Positions 8,767 to 17,098 are shown, numbered from the stretch's first letter. The stretch: 31,829 nucleotides of DNA from an uncultured Eubacteriales bacterium (GCA_905193725.1 CAJJPW010000002.1:1-31829), one strand, 5' to 3'. Notes: generated by a model from the sequence alone, not told the origin. Made by a program: numbers and translations.

Positions 8767-9043
8767 TTCTGTTGACTTCAACGCCAGCTAGCTTCAGGCC
8801 GTTGATCATTTTGCTGTAGCTCAGGCCGTTGATTCTAGCCGCTGCATTGATTCTAGCAATCCACAGTTTTCTGAAGTCTCTCTTCTTTTGCTTTCTTCCG
8901 ATATAAGCATAGTTTCCAGATTTCATCACAGCCTGTTTCGCTGTTCTATATAATTTGGATTTTGCGCCATAGTATCCTTTTGCCAGTTTTAGTACTTTTC
9001 TCCGTTTTTTATGAGCATTTACCGCCCTTTTCACTCTTGCCAA
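8735..9043 (-). CDS. rplT: 50S ribosomal protein L20, 3' end replaced
   Basis: Residues 1 to ~97 are ordinary L20: [53 protein letters not shown] and [13 protein letters not shown]20 is usually ~117 residues; here the last ~20 are lost and the frame ends with a few residues (PGIF) read from antisense-frame purL DNA. L20 binds 23S rRNA, is needed for large-subunit assembly, and represses its own operon. The start is a TTG at 9041-9043 with AAGGAGG (9053-9059) nine bases upstream. Loss of the C-terminal helix in an essential protein, at the exact purL break, supports an artefact. Confidence 0.95.
   Translation of the reverse strand: MARVKRAVNAHKKRRKVLKLAKGYYGAKSKLYRTAKQAVMKSGNYAYIGRKQKKRDFRKLWIARINAAARINGLSYSKMINGLKLAGVEVNRKLLADIPGIF
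8750..8768. other. Chimeric junction between purL and rplT
   Basis: Here PurL sequence (minus strand, CWLTFQEYF) and L20 sequence (NRKLLAD) share the same ~15 bases in different frames, and neither gene continues past the point. Left and right flanks belong to different gene neighbourhoods. The short shared sequence is typical of a false assembly join or ligation/amplification chimera. Confidence 0.85.
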
Positions 9044-9081
9044 TGTACTCTACCTCCTTAGGTTATTTGCTTTTGCGAAGA

Positions 9082-9279
9082 TTATTTGTAAGGGATGAGT
9101 TCTCTTACATTTCTCTGTTCAGCAGCACATACATAAGTGCCTTTTCTAAGATTTCTCTTTCTCTTCGCTGATTTCTTATTCAGAATGTGGCTCTTGTAGG
9201 CTTTTGCTCTCTTTACTTTACCGGATTTGGTTAACTTAAATCTCTTGGCAGCGCCTCTATGGGTTTTAACTTTTGGCAT
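9082..9279 (-). CDS. rpmI: 50S ribosomal protein L35
   Basis: A complete 65-residue L35, very basic, beginning [20 protein letters not shown] and ending [10 protein letters not shown]. It is a small structural protein of the large ribosomal subunit. It is the middle gene of infC-rpmI-rplT, 19 bases after infC and 38 before rplT, with GAGGAGGG upstream of its ATG. In Firmicutes the operon is feedback-regulated by L20. Confidence 0.97.
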   Translation of the reverse strand: MPKVKTHRGAAKRFKLTKSGKVKRAKAYKSHILNKKSAKRKRNLRKGTYVCAAEQRNVRELIPYK

Positions 9280-9298
9280 TTTATTGCCCTCCTCTCAG

Positions 9299-9808
9299 TT
9301 AGTTCTTTGGTGCCAGTATCATGAACATACTTCTGCCTTCGATCTTAGCCTGTTTTTCCTTTACAGCACAATCTTCCAGCAGATTATAAAATTCATCCAT
9401 TACTTTGCTACCTTGGTCTGTATGGCTCAATTGCCGCCCTCTAAAGCGAATAGACACCTTTACCTTGTCCCCCGCCTTTAAGAATTTGGCAACATTTTTG
9501 GCTTTTACTTCCATGTCATGAGTATCAATGGTTGCGGATAACCGCATCTCCTTGATGTTGACCACCTTTTGGTTTTTCTTGGCCTCTTTTTGTTTCTTGC
9601 TCTGCTCAAAACGGTACTTGCCGTAGTCCATAATCTTACAGACTGGCGGTACTGCCTTTGGAGAAATATTGACCAGGTCTAACTCCCTCTCTTCCGCCAT
9701 TTGCAGAGCTTGCCCAATAGGTACAACGCCTAATTGGTTCCCCTCTTCATCGATTACTCTTACTTCCCTGTCTCTAATTTGCTCATTGATGAGCAGTTCA
9801 GTAGTGAT
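9299..9808 (-). CDS. infC: Translation initiation factor IF-3 (ATC start)
   Basis: A 169-residue IF-3 with both domains: N-terminal [23 protein letters not shown], linker rich in Lys ([12 protein letters not shown]), and C-terminal [20 protein letters not shown] through [13 protein letters not shown]-3 binds the 30S subunit and checks the start codon and initiator tRNA. The protein most likely begins at ATC (9806-9808), read as Met, because AAGGAGG (9817-9823) sits eight bases upstream and this gives the family's usual N terminus. The TTG at 9839-9841 would add 11 unusual residues and place the ribosome binding site inside the gene. A rare ATT/ATC start is a known autoregulatory feature of infC. 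Confidence 0.93.
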   Translation of the reverse strand: MTTELLINEQIRDREVRVIDEEGNQLGVVPIGQALQMAEERELDLVNISPKAVPPVCKIMDYGKYRFEQSKKQKEAKKNQKVVNIKEMRLSATIDTHDMEVKAKNVAKFLKAGDKVKVSIRFRGRQLSHTDQGSKVMDEFYNLLEDCAVKEKQAKIEGRSMFMILAPKN

Positions 9809-9823
9809 AAAAAACGCCTCCTT

Positions 9824-10033
9824 TTTCTTTCTTGGATCCAACCTACAGCAAAATATCGCTGCCTTTCCCCTTTATTTCCATTAAAAAAGGCGGGTAAAAA
9901 CCCGCAACTCAACATACTTCTTCATAAACCATACTCGCTGTGCAGCTCATCGCTCTACCACTGTGTTTCTTTGAACACCATTCTGCTTGCCGCTGCGCTC
10001 GCAGGTGAGAAACGGGGGTTTCTACTTCATACT
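9824..10033 (-). promoter_or_regulatory. infC-rpmI-rplT leader RNA (L20-leader-like)
   Basis: The ~210-base leader on the minus strand folds into several small hairpins (for example GAAAC-CCCC-GTTTC near 10010-10022 and GTGTT/AACAC near 9960-9975) and ends in an intrinsic terminator before infC. The AAACCC near 10016-10021 could pair with GGGTTT of the terminator's 5' arm, giving a possible antiterminator. By analogy with Bacillus, L20 binding would favour termination. The fold is inferred by eye. Confidence 0.6.
9883..9905 (-). terminator. Attenuator terminator in infC leader
   Basis: Minus strand GCGGGT (9900-9905), TTTT loop and ACCCGC (9890-9895), then a run of six T (9883-9888) after one C. 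It lies 75 bases before the infC start and after a good promoter, so it must act as a regulated attenuator. Confidence 0.85.
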
Positions 10034-10038
10034 CAATT

Positions 10039-10067
10039 AGTTTAGCATGCAGGTGTAAAGTTGTCAA
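10039..10067 (-). promoter_or_regulatory. Sigma-A promoter of infC-rpmI-rplT
   Basis: On the minus strand TTGACA (10062-10067), a 17-base spacer, then TAAACT (10039-10044). The -35 is a perfect consensus. Confidence 0.82.
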
Positions 10068-10080
10068 TATATTTTGACAC

Positions 10081-10116
10081 AAAAAAACTCCCCCCTATGT
10101 TCGCCATAAGAAGGAG
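10081..10116 (-). terminator. Rho-independent terminator of ypeB
   Basis: On the minus strand a 12-bp stem including several G-U pairs (10105-10116 with 10088-10099, five-base loop) is followed by seven T (10081-10087). It separates the germination genes from the infC promoter. Confidence 0.78.
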
Positions 10117-10137
10117 CCTTTTGTTTTCATTTTATCT

Positions 10138-11484
10138 TTATCTTACCAGCGTGCCCTCATTGGTGTGCTGGATGATGAGCACATCTTCCAGTTTTCCCGT
10201 CTGCACGTTGATATATACTAAAAATTCGTTTTCTCCACTCGTCCCCATGAACTCATAGCACAGAATTTCCTCCTGACCCTCTGTGGGAATTAGCGCCAAG
10301 GCTCTATTTTCAATGGTGAGGTTTTTATTGACCAATGTCTCTGCCTCTTGTAGCTCCACCGTGAGGTCGGGCAGCGTGCGCTGAGCGCCGCTCATGAAAT
10401 AATTGGTAGCATCTAAGCCTACTACCTGCTCTGTCTCAATGTCCACCCAAACCTTAATCAAATCAGGATACAGCTTTACGTCGTAACCGCTATGTCGCAC
10501 TGTTGGCACCATGTTGATCACAGCACACCCGTTATAGAACTGGGCGTAATTTGCCTCACAGGTGGGATACTTCTTTTCCTCCAAGAACTCCAGAGCGCTT
10601 TGCTCCAGCTTGGTGTATTTGGTGTCACTGGGCCGGGCTGTTAAACCATCTGATGACATATCCTGCATATAGGAGAGCACTTTTCCCCCTGTTTTGGTGA
10701 TCCAGATGGTGAAGGTTGTTTCCCCGCTCTTGCCCTTAAAAACGTAGCTGGGGAGATTTCCCTCCACAGGCATCTGTGTCTCCAGTGCATCTTCCTTTAT
10801 ACCCATAAAGTCCGCTGCCTGTTTTTTGGCCTTTTGCTCGGAGTAGATCAGCGTGCCCAAGTTGTTGGGCTCTTTATTTTCCGTGCTCTCGGAAAATGGC
10901 CCATCATATGTGAGGCGAGGATACTGCTGGTTGGTAAAGTCCAGCGTCCCTTGGAGGTCTTCTCCATTGTCCAGTTTTTCTAAATCCAAATCAATGTCAA
11001 AGGTAAACCCATCCTCCCAAATTTGGGTGATGTGATCGTTTAAGTTGCTGTACGAGGTCTGTAGCTGAGAAATCTGCTCCAAATCGCTCTCGCTTAAATT
11101 GGTTCCCTGGGAAACCTGAATGGCCAATTGTCTGGCGTAATCCCCTGTTCGATTGATAAATTGGGAAAGTCTCAGGCTCTGCTGACTATCTATAGGCAGC
11201 TGCTCTATGGCCATCTGTATGGTGCCCGTCTGCCTCCAGATGTCCATGAGCAGCAGGTTTAAATACTCTGTATCTCCGCTGACCGATAATTTTGCGATCA
11301 TCCCCTCTAGACTATCCATGTCAGAAACCAGCTCATAAAATGCGTCGTTTCCTCGGTTCTCAATTTGCAAGGCGTAAGCCTCTTTTTGGTTCTCCGAAAA
11401 AATCGTATAGATGGATAGGCCGATGAGGCAAACAGCTAGTACTCCGATTAAAATATAGTTTGCAATGGTTTTTTTATTTGCCAA
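10138..11484 (-). CDS. ypeB: Germination protein YpeB
   Basis: A 448-residue protein with one N-terminal membrane anchor (residues ~9-29, YILIGVLAVCLIGLSIYTIF), a helical middle region, and C-terminal PepSY-type units (for example TTFTIWITKTGGKVLSYMQD and NEFLVYINVQTGKLEDVLII). YpeB is required for placing and stabilising the cortex-lytic enzyme SleB in the spore; sleB lies just upstream in the same direction, as is typical. The start is TTG (11482-11484) with AGGAGG (11494-11499) nine bases away. Length and domain order are normal. Expression in the forespore is expected from the family, though no sigma-G site was identified. Confidence 0.95.
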   Translation of the reverse strand: MANKKTIANYILIGVLAVCLIGLSIYTIFSENQKEAYALQIENRGNDAFYELVSDMDSLEGMIAKLSVSGDTEYLNLLLMDIWRQTGTIQMAIEQLPIDSQQSLRLSQFINRTGDYARQLAIQVSQGTNLSESDLEQISQLQTSYSNLNDHITQIWEDGFTFDIDLDLEKLDNGEDLQGTLDFTNQQYPRLTYDGPFSESTENKEPNNLGTLIYSEQKAKKQAADFMGIKEDALETQMPVEGNLPSYVFKGKSGETTFTIWITKTGGKVLSYMQDMSSDGLTARPSDTKYTKLEQSALEFLEEKKYPTCEANYAQFYNGCAVINMVPTVRHSGYDVKLYPDLIKVWVDIETEQVVGLDATNYFMSGAQRTLPDLTVELQEAETLVNKNLTIENRALALIPTEGQEEILCYEFMGTSGENEFLVYINVQTGKLEDVLIIQHTNEGTLVR

Positions 11485-11527
11485 TTGATTTCGCCTCCTA
11501 ACGTAATCTCGCTTGCTTTCTCATGCC

Positions 11528-12202
11528 CTAGCTGCAAAAGCGATGGTTGCCAATGGTGGTGAGTACCGGTCGGGAGTGCAAAAACTTGTTGCTGGTCTTT
11601 TTGGGGTTGTAATAAAAGATCGCCCCGCCGGTGGGATCCCAGCCGTTGATCGCATCTCTGGCAGCTTTCAGTGCCTGCTCATCCGGCGTCAGATTGATCT
11701 GCCCATCATCCACCACCGAAAAGGCGCCTGGCTCGTAGACCACGCCGTGGATGGTGTTAGGAAATTGGGAATTCTCCACCCGATTGAGCACCACTGCGGC
11801 CACAGCGACTTGCCCAGTATATGACTCTCCTCTGGCCTCCCCATAGACCACTCTCGCTAGCAGATTGATCTCGCTGCTGGAGTATTTTCCCGAGTTTGTG
11901 GAGCCTGAGAGTGTCATGCCTAACTTGACAGCTGTTTTGCTGCCCACAATGCCGTCTACTGCCAGGCCATTGGTCCTCTGGAAGTACTTTACGGCCTCTA
12001 CTGTAGCTGAACCGTAAATCCCATCCACTTCGCCATAGTAGTATCCCCAGCGTTTGAGCTTAGTCTGTATGGTCTTGATCTCATCGGTAGTCAACCCATA
12101 TCGAAACGCCGTCTGGGCTTCTGCCTCACATGCTATGAGAGGTAAGCACAGCGAAATGACCATCACTGTCATCAATAAAAGCGCTGTTATTCTCTTTTTC
12201 AT
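11528..12202 (-). CDS. sleB: Spore cortex-lytic enzyme SleB
   Basis: A 224-residue protein: signal peptide (MKKRITALLLMTVMVISLCL), a peptidoglycan-binding repeat (residues ~35-95, TKLKRWGYYYGEVDGIYG and AVKYFQRTNGLAVDGIVG), then the Hydrolase_2 domain (NLLARVVYGEARGESYTGQ, with the Glu expected to be catalytic, to the C terminus). SleB is a lytic transglycosylase that cuts cortex muramic-delta-lactam peptidoglycan on germination. The ATG at 12200-12202 has AAGGAG upstream; the longer frame starting near 12250 overlaps spoIIR and lacks a better site. It sits between spoIIR and ypeB, 43 bases from the latter. Confidence 0.96.
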   Translation of the reverse strand: MKKRITALLLMTVMVISLCLPLIACEAEAQTAFRYGLTTDEIKTIQTKLKRWGYYYGEVDGIYGSATVEAVKYFQRTNGLAVDGIVGSKTAVKLGMTLSGSTNSGKYSSSEINLLARVVYGEARGESYTGQVAVAAVVLNRVENSQFPNTIHGVVYEPGAFSVVDDGQINLTPDEQALKAARDAINGWDPTGGAIFYYNPKKTSNKFLHSRPVLTTIGNHRFCS

Positions 12203-12218
12203 CGCAATTCTCCTTTTA

Positions 12219-12794
12219 TTATTTAAATAGTGCAGTAAACCACTCTGCAAAGAGAGAGGAGTACACTATTTCATCCGAATCGGTAGTTTTCCCTTGTGTT
12301 CCGTCAGCCTGCTGCTCTTCACTTTGCTGGATATCTATAAGACACAGGGGCGGGAATATCACACACCACCAATTTTGCCCTTTTCCTTCTCCAAGGACGA
12401 TGCGCAATGCCTCATATTCTCCCGCAGGATAAGTCACATCCCCATAGGTCTTATCCGGGAAATCATATACCCCTACCATTGCCTTTGCGCCATAGGAAAA
12501 TCCTTGCTGATCTAACACATTTTGGGCAATCTGCTCCATTTCAGGCAGGTGCCCCTCCACATACTCCTTCATCTCATCCTTGGTCTGAATGTCCTTTGCC
12601 TGCTCTAGCGTATTTGCTAAGATGGCATCTCGCACTTCTAGCTTCACTGCTTGGTCTTCCTTACTATCACTATTGGCGATAATGTGCAGCCGAAAGGGCT
12701 TTTCTACCTGCTCACTTTGCGTCTTTTCGCTTTGACAAGCCGTGCAACCCACTGTCAAAACCAGTGCAAGCATTAAAATAATTAATCTTTTCAT
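12219..12794 (-). CDS. spoIIR: Stage II sporulation protein R
   Basis: A 191-residue exported protein. The N terminus (MKRLIILMLALVLTVGCTAC) is a signal peptide with a Cys that may be lipidated, though the lipobox is imperfect. The body has the SpoIIR pattern FRLHIIANSDSKEDQAVKLEVRDAIL at residues ~34-60 and LRIVLGEGKGQNWWCVIFPPLC at ~130-152. SpoIIR is made in the forespore and triggers the mother-cell protease SpoIIGA to process pro-sigma-E. It lies 16 bases ahead of sleB, so the three sporulation genes probably form one unit. The ~300-base gap upstream, shared with the divergent zinc-ribbon gene, shows no convincing promoter on this strand. Confidence 0.93.
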   Translation of the reverse strand: MKRLIILMLALVLTVGCTACQSEKTQSEQVEKPFRLHIIANSDSKEDQAVKLEVRDAILANTLEQAKDIQTKDEMKEYVEGHLPEMEQIAQNVLDQQGFSYGAKAMVGVYDFPDKTYGDVTYPAGEYEALRIVLGEGKGQNWWCVIFPPLCLIDIQQSEEQQADGTQGKTTDSDEIVYSSLFAEWFTALFK

Positions 12795-12925
12795 ATCTTC
12801 CCTCTGCTCTCATTATTTTAAAGCTTGCCGTCCCATTTCCTCACGGCTATTTTCCTTCAGCCGTATGCATATTATTTACAATATTGTCAGGATTTAAACT
12901 TGCATTTTTTAAAGAGAAATTTTAC

Positions 12926-12954
12926 TTGCATAACCAAAAAATGTGTGATATGAT
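12926..12954 (+). promoter_or_regulatory. Sigma-A promoter of the zinc-ribbon gene
   Basis: TTGCAT (12926-12931), 17-base spacer, TATGAT (12949-12954). It gives a leader of about 130 bases before the small gene. Confidence 0.72.
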
Positions 12955-13000
12955 TGAAAAAATGTCTTTTCATTAAGGTATTTTCTTACTATTTTCCATC

Positions 13001-13080
13001 GATTTAACTTCATTTATTTTGACCTCTTTTATGATTGGAGTGGGCCATCTGAATCAGTTAAATCCAAATAATGAAAGAGG
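13001..13080 (+). promoter_or_regulatory. Leader with two interleaved inverted repeats
   Basis: GATTTAACT (13001-13009) is complementary to AGTTAAATC (13056-13064), and CCTCTTT (13023-13029) to AAAGAGG (13074-13080). The order A-B-A'-B' would give either a pseudoknot or two alternative folds. The second pairing reaches into the ribosome binding region (GGGAGG at 13079-13084), so it could control translation. Structure inferred by eye only. Confidence 0.4.
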
Positions 13081-13092
13081 GAGGTTAATAGC

Positions 13093-13269
13093 ATGGCTGA
13101 CAAAACTTTAATCTGTAAGGATTGCGGCGCAGAATTTATTTTTTCTGAAGGCGAACAAGAATTCTTTAAAGAAAAAGGCTTTGAGAACGATCCAGTGAGA
13201 TGTCCGGAATGTAGAAAAGCAAGAAAGCAAAGACGGAATAACTATTCTCAAAGACAGTTTAACGATTAA
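13093..13269 (+). CDS. Small zinc-ribbon protein (zf-trcl type)
   Basis: A 58-residue protein, MADKTLICKDCGAEFIFSEG at its start, with two Cys pairs (CKDC at residues 8-11, CPEC at 37-40) spaced for one zinc ribbon. The middle EQEFFKEKGF with the flanking Cys pairs is the signature of the probable zinc-ribbon family common in Clostridia. The C terminus is Arg/Lys/Gln-rich (RKARKQRRNN). Function is unknown in the family; nucleic-acid binding is plausible from charge. GGGAGG lies eight bases before the ATG. It is monocistronic, with its own promoter, long leader and terminator. Confidence 0.9.
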   Translation: MADKTLICKDCGAEFIFSEGEQEFFKEKGFENDPVRCPECRKARKQRRNNYSQRQFND

Positions 13270-13283
13270 ATATCGGGCAAAAA

Positions 13284-13308
13284 AGGGCGGTTTATCCGCT
13301 CTTTTTTT
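13284..13308 (+). terminator. Rho-independent terminator of the zinc-ribbon gene
   Basis: AGGGCGG (13284-13290) pairs with CCGCTCT (13296-13302, one G-U), followed by T residues to 13308. Confidence 0.88.
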
Positions 13309-13410
13309 GTCTTATCCCCACGTGTTGACTGCATTTTGCAAGCAAATTTCCTATCATTATATAGCCATAGATCATTTTACAGATTATTTATGGGTTTTTC
13401 CCCGCAAAAT

Positions 13411-13419
13411 TGATATAAT
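13411..13419 (+). promoter_or_regulatory. Extended -10 promoter of the DUF885 gene
   Basis: TGATATAAT (TGn plus consensus TATAAT at 13414-13419) without a clear -35. The expected transcript start near 13426 places the ATG at 13480, not an upstream ATG near 13429, as the gene start. Confidence 0.6.
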
Positions 13420-13479
13420 AAAAATATCTTGGAATATATGTGGATTGCATTTAGAAAAATCCCAGAAAGGACTTCATTT

Positions 13480-15309
13480 ATGAATTATCCCATGAAAAGA
13501 TTGACCGCCTGTCTTTTGGCATTGCTATTCACTTTGGCCTTTGCCTTTGGCTGTGCACCTAATACAGGTTCTCCAGATCCCAGTGATACTCAGCAGCCTG
13601 CGATAGCCAGTCCCTCTGCTACTGCTTCTGCTGAGGTCAGTGAGGCAGGCCAACAAGAACAAGAGAAATTCGACCAATTTTTGTATGATCTCTTTATAGA
13701 CACCGTGTCCTCAGATACCCTAAGCCTTCACTATACACTCAAAAACCCAGAGGCTTACAACATATCTCTCACTCCTACCTTTGGGGATATGACCCCCGAT
13801 GCCCTTTTGGCAGATGAAGTGGAAAACGAGCAGATTCTAACAGATCTTATGGCCTTTGACAGATCTCTGCTCACAGAGAAACAGCAGTTGGATTACGACG
13901 TGCTCTTATGGTATTTGCAAACCTTGAATTCCACCAATGGTTACATGTACTACCAAAATCTCTTTTCCCAAACAGGTGGCATTCAGGCCAATTTGCCCAT
14001 CACGCTGGCAGAGTATCAGTTCTATGATGAGCAGGATGTGAAGGATTACTTAACGCTTTTAGGGCAGATAGATACGTATTTTCAGCAGATAGAGACTTTT
14101 ATCAAAGAGCAGTCTGCCCAGGGTTTCTTCCCCTCTGACATGGTAGCCGATACCGCCTTAGAGCAAATTGCAGACTTTACAGAAAATCCCGAGCAGAACT
14201 TTTTAATCGACACATTTCAGACCAGAATTGACACACTTGTCGATTTAGATCCTGCCGCCAAGGAGCAGTACGTTTCCCAAAATCGCCAGCTGGTGCTGGA
14301 GACGGTGATCCCCGCCTTCACTCATTTTGGAGATACCATTTCCAGCTTAAAGGGCACCGGAACTAATGCCGGTGGGGTGTGCCATTACGAAAATGGTCAG
14401 GAGTACTACGAGAATATCGTTAGATACCAAACTGGCACTTCTAAGAGCATCAGCGAAATCGGAGACGCTCTGCAATCCCGCTATACGTGGATTTTTCAGC
14501 AGCTCTCACAGCTGATGGAGAAAAATCCAGATATTTATGAGCAAGCCAGCAGTATTCAGTTTACAAACGACGATGCCCAGGCTATGCTCCAAGATTTAAT
14601 TCAAAAAACACAGGACGATTTTCCCGCAATCGATCACATCGACTACGAGCTGAACTATGTTCCCGAGGCACTGGAAGACATCACCTCGCCTGCCTTTTAT
14701 ATGATTCCTCCCATTGACGATAAGACAGACAATACCATATACATCAATGAGAGTCAGACGGATTTGAGTGCACTATACCCCACGCTCGCTCACGAGGGAT
14801 ATCCGGGGCACATGTATCAAAATAACTACTACAACCAGCAAAATCCCACTCCCCTGCGCACTCTTTTGAGTTTTTCAGGGTATTCAGAAGGATGGGCTAC
14901 CTATGTGGAATTTTACTCCTATCGCTGGGATCCCAGTTATGGGGGAAATGAAGAGATCGCCCAGTTTTATACCCTCAATTTAGAGTACAGCATCATCTTA
15001 CAGGCCATACTGGATATCCAAATCAACTACAACGGTTGGTCCCTCGAGACCTGTAAGGAGAAGATGTCGGATATCTTCCCTGAGGAGTCCATTGAACAAA
15101 TCTACGTGTTGGTAACAGGGGAGCCGGGTTATTTTCTCAAATACTATTTGGGGTATTTGGAATTTGTGGAGCTAGCGGATTATGCTCAAAGCGAGCTGGG
15201 AAGCGATTTTGTCGCTAAGGAATTCCACCAGATTTTGCTGGATGCCGGTCCCTGCAACTTTGCCATTTTGCGCGAACAGGTAGATCAGTACATCGCCTCT
15301 AAAAAGTAG
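13480..15309 (+). CDS. DUF885-family lipoprotein, putative metallopeptidase
   Basis: A 609-residue protein starting MNYPMKRLTACLLALLFTLA, with a lipoprotein-like signal ending at FGC (Cys ~25) and a Ser/Pro/Thr-rich spacer. The rest is mainly helical, as in the DUF885 family. The metal-site motif HEGYPGH is at residues 438-444, and GYSEGWATYVE follows with Glu470 as likely third ligand. This is the gluzincin-like layout reported for DUF885 proteins, which are regarded as carboxypeptidase-like peptidases. Peptidase activity is inferred from the motif. AGAAAGG lies nine bases before the ATG. The gene is alone and converges on the phosphonate operon with a shared terminator. Location: outer face of the membrane. 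Confidence 0.88.
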   Translation: MNYPMKRLTACLLALLFTLAFAFGCAPNTGSPDPSDTQQPAIASPSATASAEVSEAGQQEQEKFDQFLYDLFIDTVSSDTLSLHYTLKNPEAYNISLTPTFGDMTPDALLADEVENEQILTDLMAFDRSLLTEKQQLDYDVLLWYLQTLNSTNGYMYYQNLFSQTGGIQANLPITLAEYQFYDEQDVKDYLTLLGQIDTYFQQIETFIKEQSAQGFFPSDMVADTALEQIADFTENPEQNFLIDTFQTRIDTLVDLDPAAKEQYVSQNRQLVLETVIPAFTHFGDTISSLKGTGTNAGGVCHYENGQEYYENIVRYQTGTSKSISEIGDALQSRYTWIFQQLSQLMEKNPDIYEQASSIQFTNDDAQAMLQDLIQKTQDDFPAIDHIDYELNYVPEALEDITSPAFYMIPPIDDKTDNTIYINESQTDLSALYPTLAHEGYPGHMYQNNYYNQQNPTPLRTLLSFSGYSEGWATYVEFYSYRWDPSYGGNEEIAQFYTLNLEYSIILQAILDIQINYNGWSLETCKEKMSDIFPEESIEQIYVLVTGEPGYFLKYYLGYLEFVELADYAQSELGSDFVAKEFHQILLDAGPCNFAILREQVDQYIASKK

Positions 15310-15373
15310 CAAGCGCAGGGCCTGTCGTGTGTTTGAAATCGGCAACCTACAATGATTTTCTGAAGAAAGGCAC

Positions 15374-15406
15374 AAAAATGAGCTGGAAAATTTCCAGCTC
15401 ATTTTT
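15374..15406. terminator. Bidirectional terminator
   Basis: A perfect 16-bp palindrome arm pair (15374-15389 and 15391-15406) with A-rich and T-rich ends serves both the DUF885 gene and the converging phosphonate operon. Confidence 0.93.
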
Positions 15407-15426
15407 ATCAATATTATTTTTATTTA

Positions 15427-17040
15427 TCACATCAATTCAATAGCTCTTTCCAGGTCGGGCAAGGTGTTTACATCTACCCAGTCGGTATCTGCCGCTGAGA
15501 TAATGCCAATCTCAATGCCTTGCTCCATAATTCTCTTTAGGAACTCGTGAAGCGGCACTTGCTTTTCTCCCTTGTCGATAATATCCTGCAAGAGGTTTTT
15601 CACCGTGCGCATTGCATTTTCCTTCACAGCCAGTATGCCGATGGAGTTGCCACAGAGGTATTTTCCCGGTCCCTCTTGTGGGCTGTTGCTCACATCTGCC
15701 ACTTTGAGTTTTTGGTCGTAAGCCAACTTGTCTACGGGCTCTGCTGAGAAGATGAAATTGTGGTACATGTCAAACCGATCGTTTTTGTTGACCACCACTG
15801 CCACATCCTGTTCGCATTCCAACACGTCAAAAATAAGATGCTTCTTGAAGATTAAATCCCCATAGGTGACCAATAACTGCTGTCCAAAATTCTCTTTGGC
15901 CAGCGCTAACGAATACACCTCAGAAGAGGTCTCGAATTCGTCGTTGTCCACAAAGTGGATTCCCTCCTCATTTTTCAGTTTGACAGCTTCTTTTTTATAT
16001 CCTCTCACCACGGTGATATCCGTAATGCCGTAGTCCTTTAATGTCTTTGCCTGTTTTTCTAAGATGCTCTTCCCATTGATTTTAATCATAGTCTTTGGCT
16101 TGTTTTCTGTGAGGTCGTTAAAACAATTGCCACGGCTTGCTGCCAAAATGACGGATTTGGTAGAAGCCACCTTAGGCAGATACATCTTTTCTGCTCTCTC
16201 TAGCTCGTCGTTCCCCTGAATGCGGAATACTTCTGACACTGTGGCGATCTGGTCTTCCACGCCCATCAGGTTCTGGTCTTCAAAGATTTTCTTAGAAGTC
16301 TCCTTCATGGCAGTAATGCAGGCGCGGCAGTTGTGATTGGCCCAGATCACGAGAGAAATGCCAATATCCCTAAAGTGGTCGGTGGGCACTGTGTAGTATT
16401 TGGTGGGAACGATGATTACCGGAATCTTCACCGGCAGGTTTTTCATGAATAGATCGATTTCCTTTGCGTCCGCCCGCTTGCTGTGCACCAACAGCGCATC
16501 TGCTCCTGCATTTGCATATGCCTCAGCTCTGCAAATCGCATCTTCCAGGCCCACTCCTGCAATAAACGACTCCAGCCTTGCCACTACTACAAAGTCTGGG
16601 TCAGTCTGTGCATCCTTCATGGCCTTGATCTTACCACAGAATTCCGCCATATCCGCCAGTGCATCGGCGCTGTTTTTCAGAAATGAATTGGTTTTTGGGA
16701 ATTGCTTGTCCTCAATGCACACCCCTGCCACATCCACTTGCTCTAATTTTTTCACCAATCTTCTGGCATTGTTGAAGTTACCAAAGCCGGTATCTCCATC
16801 CATCAAAATCGGAATGGTGGTAGCATCACTCATATATTCTAGCACGTCTACAATTTGCGTCCAGGAAGCTTCGTTATTGTCCCTGACACCCAAGGAAGCG
16901 GAAATGGAAAGCCCACTGGCCCAAATTCCCTTAAACCCTGTCTCTTCTACAATCTTCGCGGAAAGGCCGTTGTGGGCCTCCATAATGAACTCCAACTGAT
17001 CCGATTGGATCATATTTCTTAATTGTGTACTCTTTTTCAT
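15427..17040 (-). CDS. aepX: Phosphoenolpyruvate mutase fused to a nucleotidyltransferase
   Basis: A 537-residue two-domain protein. Residues 1 to ~290 are PEP mutase, which forms the C-P bond by turning PEP into phosphonopyruvate. The mutase signature [11 protein letters not shown] is at 110-120, and the Mg-binding DGDTGFGN is at 81-88. This signature separates mutases from the isocitrate-lyase-like hydrolases. Residues ~315-537 are a MobA/LicC-like NTP transferase: [39 protein letters not shown] and a late [14 protein letters not shown]. Its glycine loop is altered (AASRGN rather than AAGxGxR), but Arg and Lys remain. The partner domain probably makes a CMP-activated phosphonate. It is the last gene of the operon, 91 bases after the TagF-like gene, and has its own strong promoter. 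Confidence 0.93.
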   Translation of the reverse strand: MKKSTQLRNMIQSDQLEFIMEAHNGLSAKIVEETGFKGIWASGLSISASLGVRDNNEASWTQIVDVLEYMSDATTIPILMDGDTGFGNFNNARRLVKKLEQVDVAGVCIEDKQFPKTNSFLKNSADALADMAEFCGKIKAMKDAQTDPDFVVVARLESFIAGVGLEDAICRAEAYANAGADALLVHSKRADAKEIDLFMKNLPVKIPVIIVPTKYYTVPTDHFRDIGISLVIWANHNCRACITAMKETSKKIFEDQNLMGVEDQIATVSEVFRIQGNDELERAEKMYLPKVASTKSVILAASRGNCFNDLTENKPKTMIKINGKSILEKQAKTLKDYGITDITVVRGYKKEAVKLKNEEGIHFVDNDEFETSSEVYSLALAKENFGQQLLVTYGDLIFKKHLIFDVLECEQDVAVVVNKNDRFDMYHNFIFSAEPVDKLAYDQKLKVADVSNSPQEGPGKYLCGNSIGILAVKENAMRTVKNLLQDIIDKGEKQVPLHEFLKRIMEQGIEIGIISAADTDWVDVNTLPDLERAIELM

Positions 17041-17098
17041 GGTATTCCTTCCTTGTTTTATAATCTCTTCACATGCATAACCTTCTCAAAATAAGAGG

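Noticed and set aside
8735..8781. L20-PurL gene fusion
   Set aside because: The two frames differ across the junction, so no fusion protein is made; both genes are simply broken.
12795..12925. Sigma-F promoter for spoIIR
   Set aside because: A GCATA occurs near 12865 on the minus strand, but no GG-N2-A-type -10 follows at the right distance.
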